Shown here piece by piece: positions 15,719 to 24,545 of a stretch of DNA of 35,357 bases (positions within the stretch are counted from its first letter, which is position 1; every line of letters starts with the position of its first letter). Below the pieces are notes generated by a model. The model was not told where the DNA came from, did not search any database, and was given only the letters and a program-made list of their open reading frames with translations. The stretch is from Rhabdochromatium marinum. GTDB lineage: Bacteria; Pseudomonadota; Gammaproteobacteria; Chromatiales; Chromatiaceae. Where the stretch lies: NCBI RefSeq assembly GCF_016583795.1, contig NZ_NRRS01000036.1:1-35357 (forward strand), given 5' to 3'. A program made the translations under genes and the position numbers.

Positions 15719-18130
15719 ATGAAATTTATTTTCTTTTTGTTTGTTTGGACTGTGCTGTCAATGTCAGCGCTACCCACGATCGCGGATGAAACCATTTATC
15801 TCGATAGTGGTTCTGGAACAGTGACTATTGCCGGTAACACGAGGGATGGTTTAACGCGATATACCGATTTCGGTGGGGAAGATGTCTATACCATTCCAAC
15901 AGACTTAGCCAGTGATGTGGAATTAATCGATAATCAAACCAGCACCATCATACTACCAGCGGGTTTATCGATCCAAAATGCACGCTTCGCTACCGAGGGT
16001 GTGAATTGGAGCGTGAATGGACATAAAGTGACTTTACTGGGCCAACCCTCTACATTCGATTATGTCTTCGCGGGTGATGCTGGCGACTCTAACCGAGGCA
16101 TCCGCCACACTTTCGCCGAGACAGCGGCGCTGTTCGGCGCCACGATCCCCGCTGCGGGAGCATTGCCGGTTGAAGGGACTGTTCCAGTTACGATCTCCGA
16201 CACACCCGTCACCGGCTGCACATCAGCCATTCCGGAGCACTGCAACATCACCGCCTACACTGGCCCCGAAGTCTGTGTGGCCTGCCATGAGGGCGAGGCG
16301 CGCGATATGCACGGCTCGGTGCACTATCAGCAAGGTGGTGCCTACGACTACACCACCAACATTCCCGGCTATTTTGCCGCTGCTGGCGAACGCCCAGCGA
16401 AGGCTGCCGGCGATCTGGTCGCGACCGGCATCAACACCTACTGCGGCACCCATGAGAATTCCCCGCGCTTTACCTGCGCCGGCTGCCATGTTGGCAACGG
16501 CCGTTTCCCAATGGCGCAGTCCCAGTTCGAGCTGCTCGACCCTGCCTCCGCCGAGGCCCATGCGCAGTTGGCCAACATCGACTGCCTCACTTGCCATCAA
16601 GAGGTCTACAAACGCTTCCCGGACTGGACGGCGAGCGGTCTGGGCTTCAGCAATTTTTCGCTGCTGAACATGACCGAGGATCTGGATGGGCAGCTGGTCC
16701 GATCCGATGGTGACTCGATTTTGCGCAGCAGCTTCTCTGGCATTCCCAAGGTCGATCCGGTCACGGCTGACTTCCAATTTCTGCCAGCCGGCAGCGACAC
16801 CCTTCCCGCCGGGGTGCCCATGACACCCATGCCGATCACCAGCCTGCAAGCGGCCCAGAACGTCCATGCCACCACGCGCAAATCCTGCCTCAGTTGTCAT
16901 GCCGGCGCCGGCGGTGGTGACGGCACCAAGCGCGGCGACATGGCCAAGGAGAACGCGAACCCCAGCGTCACACTCGACATGCACATGAGCCCGCAGGGTG
17001 CGGATCTGACTTGCTCGGATTGCCATAGCACCGTTGGCAACAATGGCGAAGGACACCGGATGCGCGGTCGCGGTCTCGATCTCAGGCCCAATGACGTGGC
17101 CGAACGCTTCACCTGCGAGACCGGCGGCTGTCATGACAATCGCCCGCATGATGACTTCAGCAACACCGATGGCGCCAGCCGTGACAAACACGCCATGAAG
17201 GTCGCCTGTCAGACCTGCCACATCCCGGCCTATGCCAAGGCCAATGTCGGCACCGAGGTCGCACGCGACTGGCAGGACCCACACCCCTCCGCCGCCGCCT
17301 GCAATGGGCGCGGCGGCTGGCTGCCGCGTGAAGACAAGGGCGGACTTGGTGCTGCGTCGCTGATCCCGACCTATGCCTGGTTCGATGGCAGCAGCGAAGT
17401 GCTCTACCTGGAAGAGTCCCTGGACGGCGTCCCGACGGTTCCGCTGGATGCCACCGTCGCGGCGAGCTTCGCGGGTAACTTCAACGCTGGCGATCCCGCC
17501 TACGTCCTTGGCCAGCCCAATGGCGATGTGTCCAGCACGACAGCCAAGCTCTATCCGATGAAACCGCATTGGAGCAAGCTGGCCCGCAATGAAATCGACA
17601 ACAAGCTAGTCGGTCACTCCACCTTCGAGTTCTTCCGCTCTGGCAGCTTCTGTCGGGCGGTGGCGGTGGGGCTGGGTCTGGATGAGCCCAATGCCTTGGT
17701 CAGCAGCGTCTGCACCGGCACGCCGGGCGATCTAGAAATGCCACCGAACACCTCAATCGTGCCGGTGTTCACCTACCAGACCATCAACCACGGCGTTGAA
17801 CCCGAGGACAACGCTTTAGGCGGTGATGCGCGCGGCTGCGGCTCCTGTCACGCCGGACTCAGCGGCGGCCCGCGTCAACTCGATTTAGCCAGTCTCGGCT
17901 ACGGGCTCAGAACCCTGCCCAGTGCGGTCATTGGAACGCGCGTCACCCAACTGAACGGCAACCTGGACGCCATCTGCACCCAATGCCACGACAACGAGCG
18001 CGAAGATCGCGATTTCAGCGGCGTGCATGAGCGCCATGTGCGTAAAGAAGGCAAGGACTGCGCCGCCTGCCACAACTTCTCCCGACCTGAGCGTAACCTG
18101 GCGCTGAGTCGGAGGGAGCAGGACGACTAG
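15719..18130 (+). CDS. exported ten-haem c-type cytochrome with an N-terminal beta domain
   Basis: 803 residues. Signal peptide 1-22 (ending LPTIA). Residues 23-180 lack cysteines, are Thr/Gly/Asp-rich and look like beta strands. Nine CXXCH haem sites begin at C186, C253, C289, C390, C432, C497, C707, C753 and C781, plus one CX4CH site at C466 (CETGGCH), giving up to ten haems. There is no lipobox. About 200 haem-free residues separate sites seven and eight. Many distal His candidates occur. Use in periplasmic or extracellular electron transfer is the safe inference; the substrate is unknown. It is longer than octahaem tetrathionate reductase-type proteins and its haem grouping (7+3) differs from the 5+5 of MtrC/OmcA. 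ATG 15719 follows AGGA by 8 nt; the GTG at 15716 is less likely. Expression is probably controlled through the tandem box upstream. Confidence 0.9.
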   Translation: MKFIFFLFVWTVLSMSALPTIADETIYLDSGSGTVTIAGNTRDGLTRYTDFGGEDVYTIPTDLASDVELIDNQTSTIILPAGLSIQNARFATEGVNWSVNGHKVTLLGQPSTFDYVFAGDAGDSNRGIRHTFAETAALFGATIPAAGALPVEGTVPVTISDTPVTGCTSAIPEHCNITAYTGPEVCVACHEGEARDMHGSVHYQQGGAYDYTTNIPGYFAAAGERPAKAAGDLVATGINTYCGTHENSPRFTCAGCHVGNGRFPMAQSQFELLDPASAEAHAQLANIDCLTCHQEVYKRFPDWTASGLGFSNFSLLNMTEDLDGQLVRSDGDSILRSSFSGIPKVDPVTADFQFLPAGSDTLPAGVPMTPMPITSLQAAQNVHATTRKSCLSCHAGAGGGDGTKRGDMAKENANPSVTLDMHMSPQGADLTCSDCHSTVGNNGEGHRMRGRGLDLRPNDVAERFTCETGGCHDNRPHDDFSNTDGASRDKHAMKVACQTCHIPAYAKANVGTEVARDWQDPHPSAAACNGRGGWLPREDKGGLGAASLIPTYAWFDGSSEVLYLEESLDGVPTVPLDATVAASFAGNFNAGDPAYVLGQPNGDVSSTTAKLYPMKPHWSKLARNEIDNKLVGHSTFEFFRSGSFCRAVAVGLGLDEPNALVSSVCTGTPGDLEMPPNTSIVPVFTYQTINHGVEPEDNALGGDARGCGSCHAGLSGGPRQLDLASLGYGLRTLPSAVIGTRVTQLNGNLDAICTQCHDNEREDRDFSGVHERHVRKEGKDCAACHNFSRPERNLALSRREQDD

Positions 18131-18146
18131 CAACAAGCGACTCAAA

Positions 18147-18181
18147 CCCTGGGTGGTCAGCGCTCATGCTGGCCGCCAGGG
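18147..18181 (+). terminator. strong hairpin after the cytochrome gene
   Basis: CCCTGGGTGGTCAGC pairs with GCTGGCCGCCAGGG over about 15 bp (two G-T pairs) around GCTCAT, 17 nt past the stop. No T-run follows, so it is either a non-canonical terminator or a 3' end protecting stem. It is the only strong hairpin between the cytochrome gene and the non-coding stretch. Confidence 0.5.
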
Positions 18182-19068
18182 AACAGATGCGGTTAACTCT
18201 TCGACCGATGCGCTTGTTTGCTCCACGCTGGCAGCTTGGTTTTGTTTACGGCTGCCTGTCCCGACGGACTCATGAGCCGAGCCGACGGCTTAACGACTCG
18301 AAACACAGCTGAGTCTCTAAGGTAAGCGCCTTCCAGGTAAGCGCGGATAGCGAGTTAAGCAACCTTTTCCGTTATCTTGTATTGCCCAACGTTACGGCAT
18401 CAAGCGTAACAGCTCGGCACACTATCTTCTTAATCCCAGATTTTTTCTCCACGTTACTGTGGTTTTAGCCTACGGTTCGCCTTGATTTTTTATTACACAT
18501 CCTACATACATGCGTCTGGAGGATGCGATTCTTCCGTCTTTGGTGCAACTTGGCGTGTGGTTGTATTAATAATTATGTTTATAAAATCAGCGCTTAAGCG
18601 GAAGACTTGGTGTAAATTCCGTGCTGGCCATTCCAATAAAATGGTGTTCTCGTTGCCAGAGTGCATTTTTTGACTTAATCTCTAGGGTTGTTTTCTTGTT
18701 TAAAAAGGAACTCTGACGATGTCAGTGTATTATTATCTCGAAATGGCTTCGACTGGGGGCTGTGATGCCAGAAAGCCCCCTGTTTCACTGCAAGCGGTTG
18801 CGATTCGCAATCGCTGCGCCAGAGCCAGGCGAGTCTGAATCGACATCGGCGAAAGGCATTGAGCACAACATCGGCCACCCCATCAGACCGCCGGCGACCA
18901 GCAGAAATCGGATGAGTGAATCCGACTTAGAAGGCAGCTACCGCAGCCCGCGTGTAGCCCGGCCCGACCTTCCCTTAAAGGCACTGGAATTCGCACTGGT
19001 GCAGTGTTTCGCGGTCAAGCCGATTAAAAGCCCCTTGCCGATGTAGAGAGTGGGGATCCTGAACGATT
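18182..19068. other. about 0.9 kb AT-richer stretch without a recognisable gene
   Basis: Base composition falls well below that of the flanking genes, especially at 18420-18740. Small open frames (forward 18482-18673 and 18762-19046, reverse 18675-18878) have no ribosome binding site or recognisable domain. The stretch contains a short direct repeat (18320-18344) and an inverted GTTACG/CGTAAC pair near 18390-18410. It may be a recombination scar or hold the promoter region for the next block; I see no RNA gene I could name. Confidence 0.4.
18320..18344 (+). repeat. 10-bp direct repeat, 15-bp period
   Basis: AGGTAAGCGC occurs at 18320-18329 and again at 18335-18344, separated by CTTCC. Two copies only. 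It could be two binding sites or a chance duplication. Confidence 0.5.
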
Positions 19069-19101
19069 GCAATGCGACACCTGATGCAACGCGACACCTG
19101 A
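19069..19101 (+). repeat. 17-bp-period direct repeats resembling an insertion-sequence end
   Basis: GCAATGCGACACCTGA (19069-19084) and GCAACGCGACACCTGA (19086-19101) differ at one base. Multiple repeats ending in a TGTCGCGTTGC-like sequence (reverse strand) are typical of IS21-type termini, so this may be the end of a lost element. No transposase remains next to it. It lies 73 bp before the response regulator at 19174. Confidence 0.5.
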
Positions 19102-19173
19102 CCCCCTCATGCTGAGATCAACAATTTCGCATTCCACTCTTTCAAACCTCAAACCAATTTATTGGAGAAAACG

Positions 19174-20310
19174 GTGGACGAACAAGCAGAAATCCGCGTC
19201 ATGCTGGTGGATGATGACGAATATTCGACGGCGCCTGTCAATCTGTTACTCCAACAAACTTACAAGACGCTATGTGTTGACTCTGGTGAGGCCGCCTTGG
19301 CGCAATTCGACGCCTTTCGACCCGATGTGGTGTTGCTCGATATTGATATGCCGGGCTTGAACGGTTACGAAACTTGTCGTCGTCTGCGAACTCGGGAGGA
19401 TGTCACCGCAGATCAGCAGCCAGCAGTGATTTTTATTTCCTCGCATGACACCCTGGAAGAGCGTCTGCAAGCCTACGATTCGGGCGGTGACGATTTTATT
19501 AACAAACCTGCCGTGCCGGATGAAGTGCTGCGCAAGGTGCAAACCGTTGTCAAGATGTTGAGCCAACAAAAACGCTTGCATGCGGAAAAACAATCCACCT
19601 ATAAGGCGCTGATAGATGTGCTCACCGATCTTGGCGAGCATGGTTTGGTAATTCATGCCTTGCGCAGTAGCTTGGCTTGTCAAAGCATGCCAGAGCTTGC
19701 CGCGCTAATCATTGATGTTTTAGGCAATTACGGTTTAACAGCACATGTGCAGTTGCGACCGCCCGGTGAATGTTTAACCTTTGTCAATGAAGGCTGTGTT
19801 ACACCACTGGAAGAATCGGTGTTTGATCATGTAAAAAATTTCGAGCGTATTTTCCAGTTTCGCCGTCAGTTGATTGTCAATTTTCCCCACGTTTCCATTT
19901 TGGTGCGCAACATGCCGGTTGCAGACAGTGATCGTTGCGGGCGCTTGCGCGATTATTTGGCAATGATCGGCGAAGGGTGTGAACAAGGCGCGCAAGCATT
20001 GATTCATACAGCACAAATCAAGGAACGTACGCACAAACTTGAGGCAACAGCGATCGCCGTCGAACGGGCGATTCATGCCTTGCGCGAGCAATACCAGCAA
20101 CAACAGCAGCAAACCCTGTCAATTACGCAAAGCTTGAACCAGCGTCTGGTGCAACAAGTTTTTTTGTTGGGATTGTCGGAGCAACAAGAACAACAAATTG
20201 AAGAGTTGTTCGATTCTGAAATCGACAAAATGCTGGAGTTATTTAATCATGGGCTTGATTTTGACTCCCAGTTAAACGATCTAGTGATGTTGCTCAAACA
20301 CAATGATTAA
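19174..20310 (+). CDS. response regulator with an uncharacterised C-terminal output region
   Basis: 378 residues from GTG at 19174, which has GGAGA about 5-6 nt upstream; the TTG at 19162 overlaps that binding site and is rejected. Receiver domain, residues 5-125: VMLVDDDEYS, D56 (VVLLDIDMPGLNG), FISSHD and INKPAVP. Then a helical linker, and a region of about 150 residues (145-290) with no family I recognise, possibly a GAF-like or degenerate sensor fold. A Gln-rich coiled coil (REQYQQQQQQTLS) leads to a helical end. No DNA-binding, GGDEF or HD domain is visible. Its lower GC and Gln/Asn-rich end contrast with the neighbours and suggest horizontal acquisition. It precedes a PAS-LuxR regulator on the same strand. 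Confidence 0.8.
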   Translation: MDEQAEIRVMLVDDDEYSTAPVNLLLQQTYKTLCVDSGEAALAQFDAFRPDVVLLDIDMPGLNGYETCRRLRTREDVTADQQPAVIFISSHDTLEERLQAYDSGGDDFINKPAVPDEVLRKVQTVVKMLSQQKRLHAEKQSTYKALIDVLTDLGEHGLVIHALRSSLACQSMPELAALIIDVLGNYGLTAHVQLRPPGECLTFVNEGCVTPLEESVFDHVKNFERIFQFRRQLIVNFPHVSILVRNMPVADSDRCGRLRDYLAMIGEGCEQGAQALIHTAQIKERTHKLEATAIAVERAIHALREQYQQQQQQTLSITQSLNQRLVQQVFLLGLSEQQEQQIEELFDSEIDKMLELFNHGLDFDSQLNDLVMLLKHND

Positions 20311-20399
20311 AAAAAGCAGGAATAAGGTGTTAACGCTGTCAACCGAACCTTTGTCGGCCGGTCAGAGTGTGCAGCGGGCTCCGCTGCTCAATAATTAAC

Positions 20400-21122
20400 A
20401 TGCCAGATATCGAGCACGCCGACTTAGAGGTACAGCAAGAGCGTGACCTGTTGCTGTTAGTGCTGGCCACCATGCATGACGAAGTCTGGATGATCGATTT
20501 GCAAGGACAAGTTACCTTTTTAAATCCAGCGGCTCAGCGGGCATTTGGTCTGAAAGCAGAGCTGCCGATAAAGATCGAGACTGTAGTTGGCGCAGTCGAG
20601 ATATTCAATCCAGACGGCACGCCCCGCCCGCTTGATCAGGCGCCTCCGCTGCGCCTGCTGCGGGGAGAAATGATCGACTACGCTGAGGAAATTGTGCGCT
20701 TACCCGCCACCGGTACGCTGCACTACCGTCAGATTCGACTCTCGCGGGTTCTGGATCAAACAGGCAAGACTATGGGTGTGGTGTCGGTGGTGCGAGATCT
20801 CACCCGATTTAAGCAATACGACATCGATAGCTTGGGTCTGTTGCACCGCATTGAGGGAGTGATCACCGATTTGATTCCGCAAACGGCGGCGGAAAACCAA
20901 GCCACTCGTACGACGTCTCTGACTGCACGGCAACGTGAAGTCCTCGAATTGCTCGCCGACGGGCTCACATCGATCGAGATCGCAAACCGTTTATTTATCT
21001 CCCCAGAAACGGTTAGAAGTCATCGCCATAACCTGATGCGCAAGCTTGGATTACGCAACAAAGCCGAACTTATCCGTTATGCAATCGAACACGATATAGA
21101 GACAAAAAAAGGGCGGGGGTAG
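20400..21122 (+). CDS. PAS domain LuxR-family transcriptional regulator
   Basis: 240 residues. A PAS fold (about 15-140) includes HDEVWMIDLQGQVTFLNPAA and the PAC-like GVVSVVRDLTRFK; a C-terminal LuxR/NarL helix-turn-helix (about 170-232) has LTARQREVLELLADGLTSIE, then the recognition helix SPETVRSHRHNLMRKLGL. There is no receiver domain, so it likely senses a small ligand or redox state directly. The ATG at 20400 is preferred to the GTG at 20367, since it starts just before the first helix of the domain; neither has a good ribosome binding site. It lies between the response regulator and the hybrid kinase operon and is a candidate regulator of the latter through the palindrome at 21131. Confidence 0.85.
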   Translation: MPDIEHADLEVQQERDLLLLVLATMHDEVWMIDLQGQVTFLNPAAQRAFGLKAELPIKIETVVGAVEIFNPDGTPRPLDQAPPLRLLRGEMIDYAEEIVRLPATGTLHYRQIRLSRVLDQTGKTMGVVSVVRDLTRFKQYDIDSLGLLHRIEGVITDLIPQTAAENQATRTTSLTARQREVLELLADGLTSIEIANRLFISPETVRSHRHNLMRKLGLRNKAELIRYAIEHDIETKKGRG

Positions 21123-21130
21123 AGTACATT

Positions 21131-21146
21131 TCACCCTAAGGGGTGA
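21131..21146. promoter_or_regulatory. short palindrome between the LuxR-type gene and the hybrid kinase operon
   Basis: TCACCC TAAG GGGTGA forms a 6-bp inverted repeat with a 4-nt centre, 9 nt after the LuxR-type gene stop and about 90 nt before the kinase start. LuxR/NarL-type regulators bind short palindromes of this size, so it may be their site; a weak terminator hairpin is the alternative. Confidence 0.35.
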
Positions 21147-21236
21147 GCGCATTCACCTATTTACGGGATTGTTGGCCTATACGGCGGTTTGTATTCTATT
21201 GATATGCGTGGTTAAAGGACGCGAGGAACAAGCGCT

Positions 21237-24200
21237 ATGGATTGTCTCCGTTATCACCCCGAACTCCATTCAGCACTCTTCGGGACGCTGTGGCTTACCC
21301 CGTCTGCCGTTGCTGTTGCCGCAGACACGCCAGCCCAGCTCTGCATTACTGTTTGTCCATGGTCTGTTGCCATAGTCAGCGCCATACTGCTGGCAGTCAC
21401 TCTCGGATCGCTCTGGACGATTCTCCTGCACCGCCAGCTTACCGCCCGTACTCAGGAGCATGAGCGCGCCAACGCGGCATTGCGCGAGAGCGAAGGCCGC
21501 TTGCGCATTCTGCTGCAAGCCATCCCTGATCCCATCTGGCTGAAGGATGTCGATGGTCGTTTTATGCTCTGTAATCGGCGCATGGAGGAGGTTTACGGGG
21601 CGCCAGCGTCCGAGATCATCGGCAAGACTGATTACGCTTTTGTTAAGCACCAGGTGGCGGACAGTTATCGTGCACATGACCAAGCGGTCATCACCAGCGG
21701 GCAGGCCAGCACAAGCGAGGAGTCGATCGTTTTCGCGAGCAATCGCCATCGGGCGCTCTTTCAGACCATTAAAACGCCCGTGTATAACGCACAGGGGCAG
21801 ATGATCGGTGTGCTCGGCATTGCGCGCGACATTACCGAGCTGAAGCGAGCCGAGCAGAAGCTTCAACAACACCACAATCATTTGCAGGAACTGGTCGAGG
21901 CACGCACCCGTGCACTAACCGATAAACGTCAGCGTCTGGCCAACATTCTCGAAGGCACCCGTGCGGGCACCTGGGAATGGAATATTCAGACCGGACAACT
22001 TCGCCTCAACGAACGCTGGGCAGAAATTATCGGCTACCGCCTGGAGGAACTCGCGCCGGTGAATTTCAACACCTGGCTGCGCTTTGTGCACCCTGGAGAC
22101 TGGCAACGCACTCAAACACTGTTGGAGCGCCACCTAGAACGCAAGCTCGACTACTACGAGAGCGAGGTGCGGATGCGCCACCGTAATGGTCACTGGGTTT
22201 GGGTGCTGGTGCGTGGCAAGCTGGTCTGCAGCGACGCCAAGGATCAACCCCTGTGGATGGCCGGCACCCACATCGACATCACGATGTTGAAAGAGGTGGA
22301 GCAGGCGCTGATTCAGGCCAAGGAACAGGCGGAGCAGGCAGTACTCGATAAAAGTCGCTTTCTCGCCAATATGAGCCACGAGATTCGCACCCCGATGAAC
22401 GCGATCATGGGGCTGGCCTATCTGCTGGAGCGCCAACATCTTTCCAAGGAGGCGCAGGAGCTGGCACGTAAGATCCATCGCTCTGGCCAGAGTCTGCTCG
22501 CAATTATCAACGATATCCTGGATCTGTCCAAGATCGAGTCGGGCAAAATCGACCTTGAGCAAATTCCCTTCCAAATCACGACGGTGCTGGACAATCTGGC
22601 GACCATCATGTCAGCCACCGCTGAACGCAAGGCGCTGGAACTGGTGATTGTCCCACCGCCGTGCAGCGATTGGCCGCTGCTGGGGGATCCACTGCGGCTG
22701 GGCCAGATTTTGATCAACCTAACCAGCAATGCGATCAAGTTTACCGAATCCGGTCTGGTTGAAGTGCGTATTGAGCCGCGAGAAACCAACGCCACTCAGG
22801 TTTGGTTGCGGTTTGCGATCAAGGACACGGGCATTGGCATTGCCGAGGCAACCAAGGCGCGCCTGTTTGAGCCTTTTGTCCAGGCGGATGCGTCGACCAC
22901 GCGCCACTTTGGTGGTTCCGGGTTGGGGTTGGCGATCTCACGACGACTGATTGAGCTGATGGGCGGGAGCATCGACCTAATCAGTCATGTTGGCGAGGGC
23001 AGCACCTTCTGGTTCGATCTGCCGTTCGAACGGCTGACAAAGGATGCGCTGACGGTGCGTCCACCAGTGCCAATTCACGTGCTGGTGGTCGAGGATGAGC
23101 CAAGCATGCGCGATGGACTCTTGGCGACCGTCGCCGCTCTGGGCTGGTCAGGACGCGCAACAGACTCGGGCACGACAATGCTACAGCAACTGTTAAACGA
23201 TGAGACCTTGCAAGGATCGGGAGCTGTGGTGCTGCTCAACTGGCACGAATCGGGCGCTGATGCACAAGCCACCGCGCAGGCCATTCACGCCGCACTGCCC
23301 GCTACGCGCTGGCCGCTGCTCATGGTGCTGGCTGCCGAGCCGGTCGATCGGATTCAAGCGCGTTTAGACGCGAGCCGGATTGATGCGGTGGTGAGCAAAC
23401 CCGTGACCCTATCTCCGCTTTACGACGCAGTGATGCGGGCGCGCAGCCGTCGCCTTGGCAAGCCCATCGTCGCAGAACCGACGGCACGGCAAACACGGCG
23501 CTTGATAGGCTTGCGCCTTTTGGTGGTCGATGACAGTGATATCAATCGCGAGGTCGCGCACCGCATCCTGGCCAACGAGGGGGCGCGAGTGAGCCTGGCG
23601 AACGATGGTCAGCAAGCGCTTGACTGGCTATTAACCCATCCGCAAGCGATTGATCTGGTGCTGATGGATGTGCAGATGCCGGTCATGGATGGGCATGAGG
23701 CCACCCGCCGGATACGCGCCAATGTCCATCTTGCGCATCTGCCGGTGATTGCGCTCACCGCCGGTGCCATGCGCGCTCAAGAGGTTGCTGCCGAGCAGGC
23801 AGGGATGAGCGCCTACCTGTCCAAGCCGTTCGATGTCGAAGAGGCCATCACGATGATTTTGCATCTGACACACCGGCGAACCCAACATGCGATGGCCAAC
23901 CCAGCGCCAGCGTCAGCCCCCGCTCCCACCCCCGCCGCCCAGAACGTTGAGAATTTTCCCGGACTTGCGCTTGATCGAGCGCTGGGGGTTTGGAAAGATG
24001 CCGAGGTCTACCGCCGCTATCTGCGCAAGTTCAGACAGGAATACCGTGATGCCGTGACGCGGATTCGCGCCGTCCCTCCCCAGCAAGCCTCGCGAGTCGC
24101 ACACAAGCTCAAGGGCGCAGCCGGCAATCTCGGCCTTGATCAGGTCGCCCTCTGTGCCGCCAGGCTCGAACAGGTCTGCACGATTCCTGAGGCAACCGAG

Positions 24201-24545
24201 CAATTGGCCGCCGCGATAACGGACTTGCAGGCAGCACTCGCTACCGCGCTGGCCTCAATTGACGATTACGCCGCCAAGCCGCGTGCTGAGGCATCGGAAG
24301 CAATCACGCCTACGCAGGACCGCCCCGATCTGGCCCCCTTGATTCGCACCGCCTACAGTGCTTTTCGTAATTTTGACCCAATGGGCGCCGAAGAGCCGAT
24401 CAAAGCGCTTGCCCTCCATCTGCCAGCTCAACAACTCGTAGCCATCCAGGAGGCCATCGAAAATCTTGATGCCGCTGCCGGCGACGCGGCGGTGAGGACG
24501 CTGGCAAAGCAGCTTGATATTGACCCGGAGGAGGTGGCGGCATGA
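21237..24545 (+). CDS. hybrid sensor histidine kinase: TM-PAS-PAS-HisKA-HATPase-REC(degenerate)-REC-HPt
   Basis: 1102 residues. One clear transmembrane helix (about 43-63). Two PAS domains, about 85-205 and 230-355. HisKA with FLANMSHEIRTPMNAIMGL (H381), ATPase with N-box ILINLTSNAIKFTES and HFGGSGLGLAISRRL. First receiver (about 622-735) keeps the acidic pocket VVEDEPS, but the phospho-acceptor Asp is replaced by N668 (VVLLNWHES), so it should be inactive. Second receiver (about 762-880) has D811 (VLMDVQMPVMDG) and K in YLSKPFDV. A Pro/Ala linker leads to an HPt domain with H956 (ARVAHKLKGAAGNLGL-type motif) and a helical end. The phosphate path is probably H381-D811-H956 to a separate regulator. 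GAGGA 9 nt upstream supports the start. The HD-GYP regulator overlaps its stop (ATGA), so they are coupled. Confidence 0.93.
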   Translation: MDCLRYHPELHSALFGTLWLTPSAVAVAADTPAQLCITVCPWSVAIVSAILLAVTLGSLWTILLHRQLTARTQEHERANAALRESEGRLRILLQAIPDPIWLKDVDGRFMLCNRRMEEVYGAPASEIIGKTDYAFVKHQVADSYRAHDQAVITSGQASTSEESIVFASNRHRALFQTIKTPVYNAQGQMIGVLGIARDITELKRAEQKLQQHHNHLQELVEARTRALTDKRQRLANILEGTRAGTWEWNIQTGQLRLNERWAEIIGYRLEELAPVNFNTWLRFVHPGDWQRTQTLLERHLERKLDYYESEVRMRHRNGHWVWVLVRGKLVCSDAKDQPLWMAGTHIDITMLKEVEQALIQAKEQAEQAVLDKSRFLANMSHEIRTPMNAIMGLAYLLERQHLSKEAQELARKIHRSGQSLLAIINDILDLSKIESGKIDLEQIPFQITTVLDNLATIMSATAERKALELVIVPPPCSDWPLLGDPLRLGQILINLTSNAIKFTESGLVEVRIEPRETNATQVWLRFAIKDTGIGIAEATKARLFEPFVQADASTTRHFGGSGLGLAISRRLIELMGGSIDLISHVGEGSTFWFDLPFERLTKDALTVRPPVPIHVLVVEDEPSMRDGLLATVAALGWSGRATDSGTTMLQQLLNDETLQGSGAVVLLNWHESGADAQATAQAIHAALPATRWPLLMVLAAEPVDRIQARLDASRIDAVVSKPVTLSPLYDAVMRARSRRLGKPIVAEPTARQTRRLIGLRLLVVDDSDINREVAHRILANEGARVSLANDGQQALDWLLTHPQAIDLVLMDVQMPVMDGHEATRRIRANVHLAHLPVIALTAGAMRAQEVAAEQAGMSAYLSKPFDVEEAITMILHLTHRRTQHAMANPAPASAPAPTPAAQNVENFPGLALDRALGVWKDAEVYRRYLRKFRQEYRDAVTRIRAVPPQQASRVAHKLKGAAGNLGLDQVALCAARLEQVCTIPEATEQLAAAITDLQAALATALASIDDYAAKPRAEASEAITPTQDRPDLAPLIRTAYSAFRNFDPMGAEEPIKALALHLPAQQLVAIQEAIENLDAAAGDAAVRTLAKQLDIDPEEVAA

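Noticed and set aside
16223-17569. Reverse open frame of 448 codons opposite the cytochrome gene
   Set aside because: The forward strand carries ten haem-binding motifs; the reverse translation is Gly/Ala/Val-rich without any recognisable feature.
18482-18673. Small forward open frame of 63 codons in the AT-rich stretch
   Set aside because: No ribosome binding site, no family resemblance; expected by chance in such sequence.
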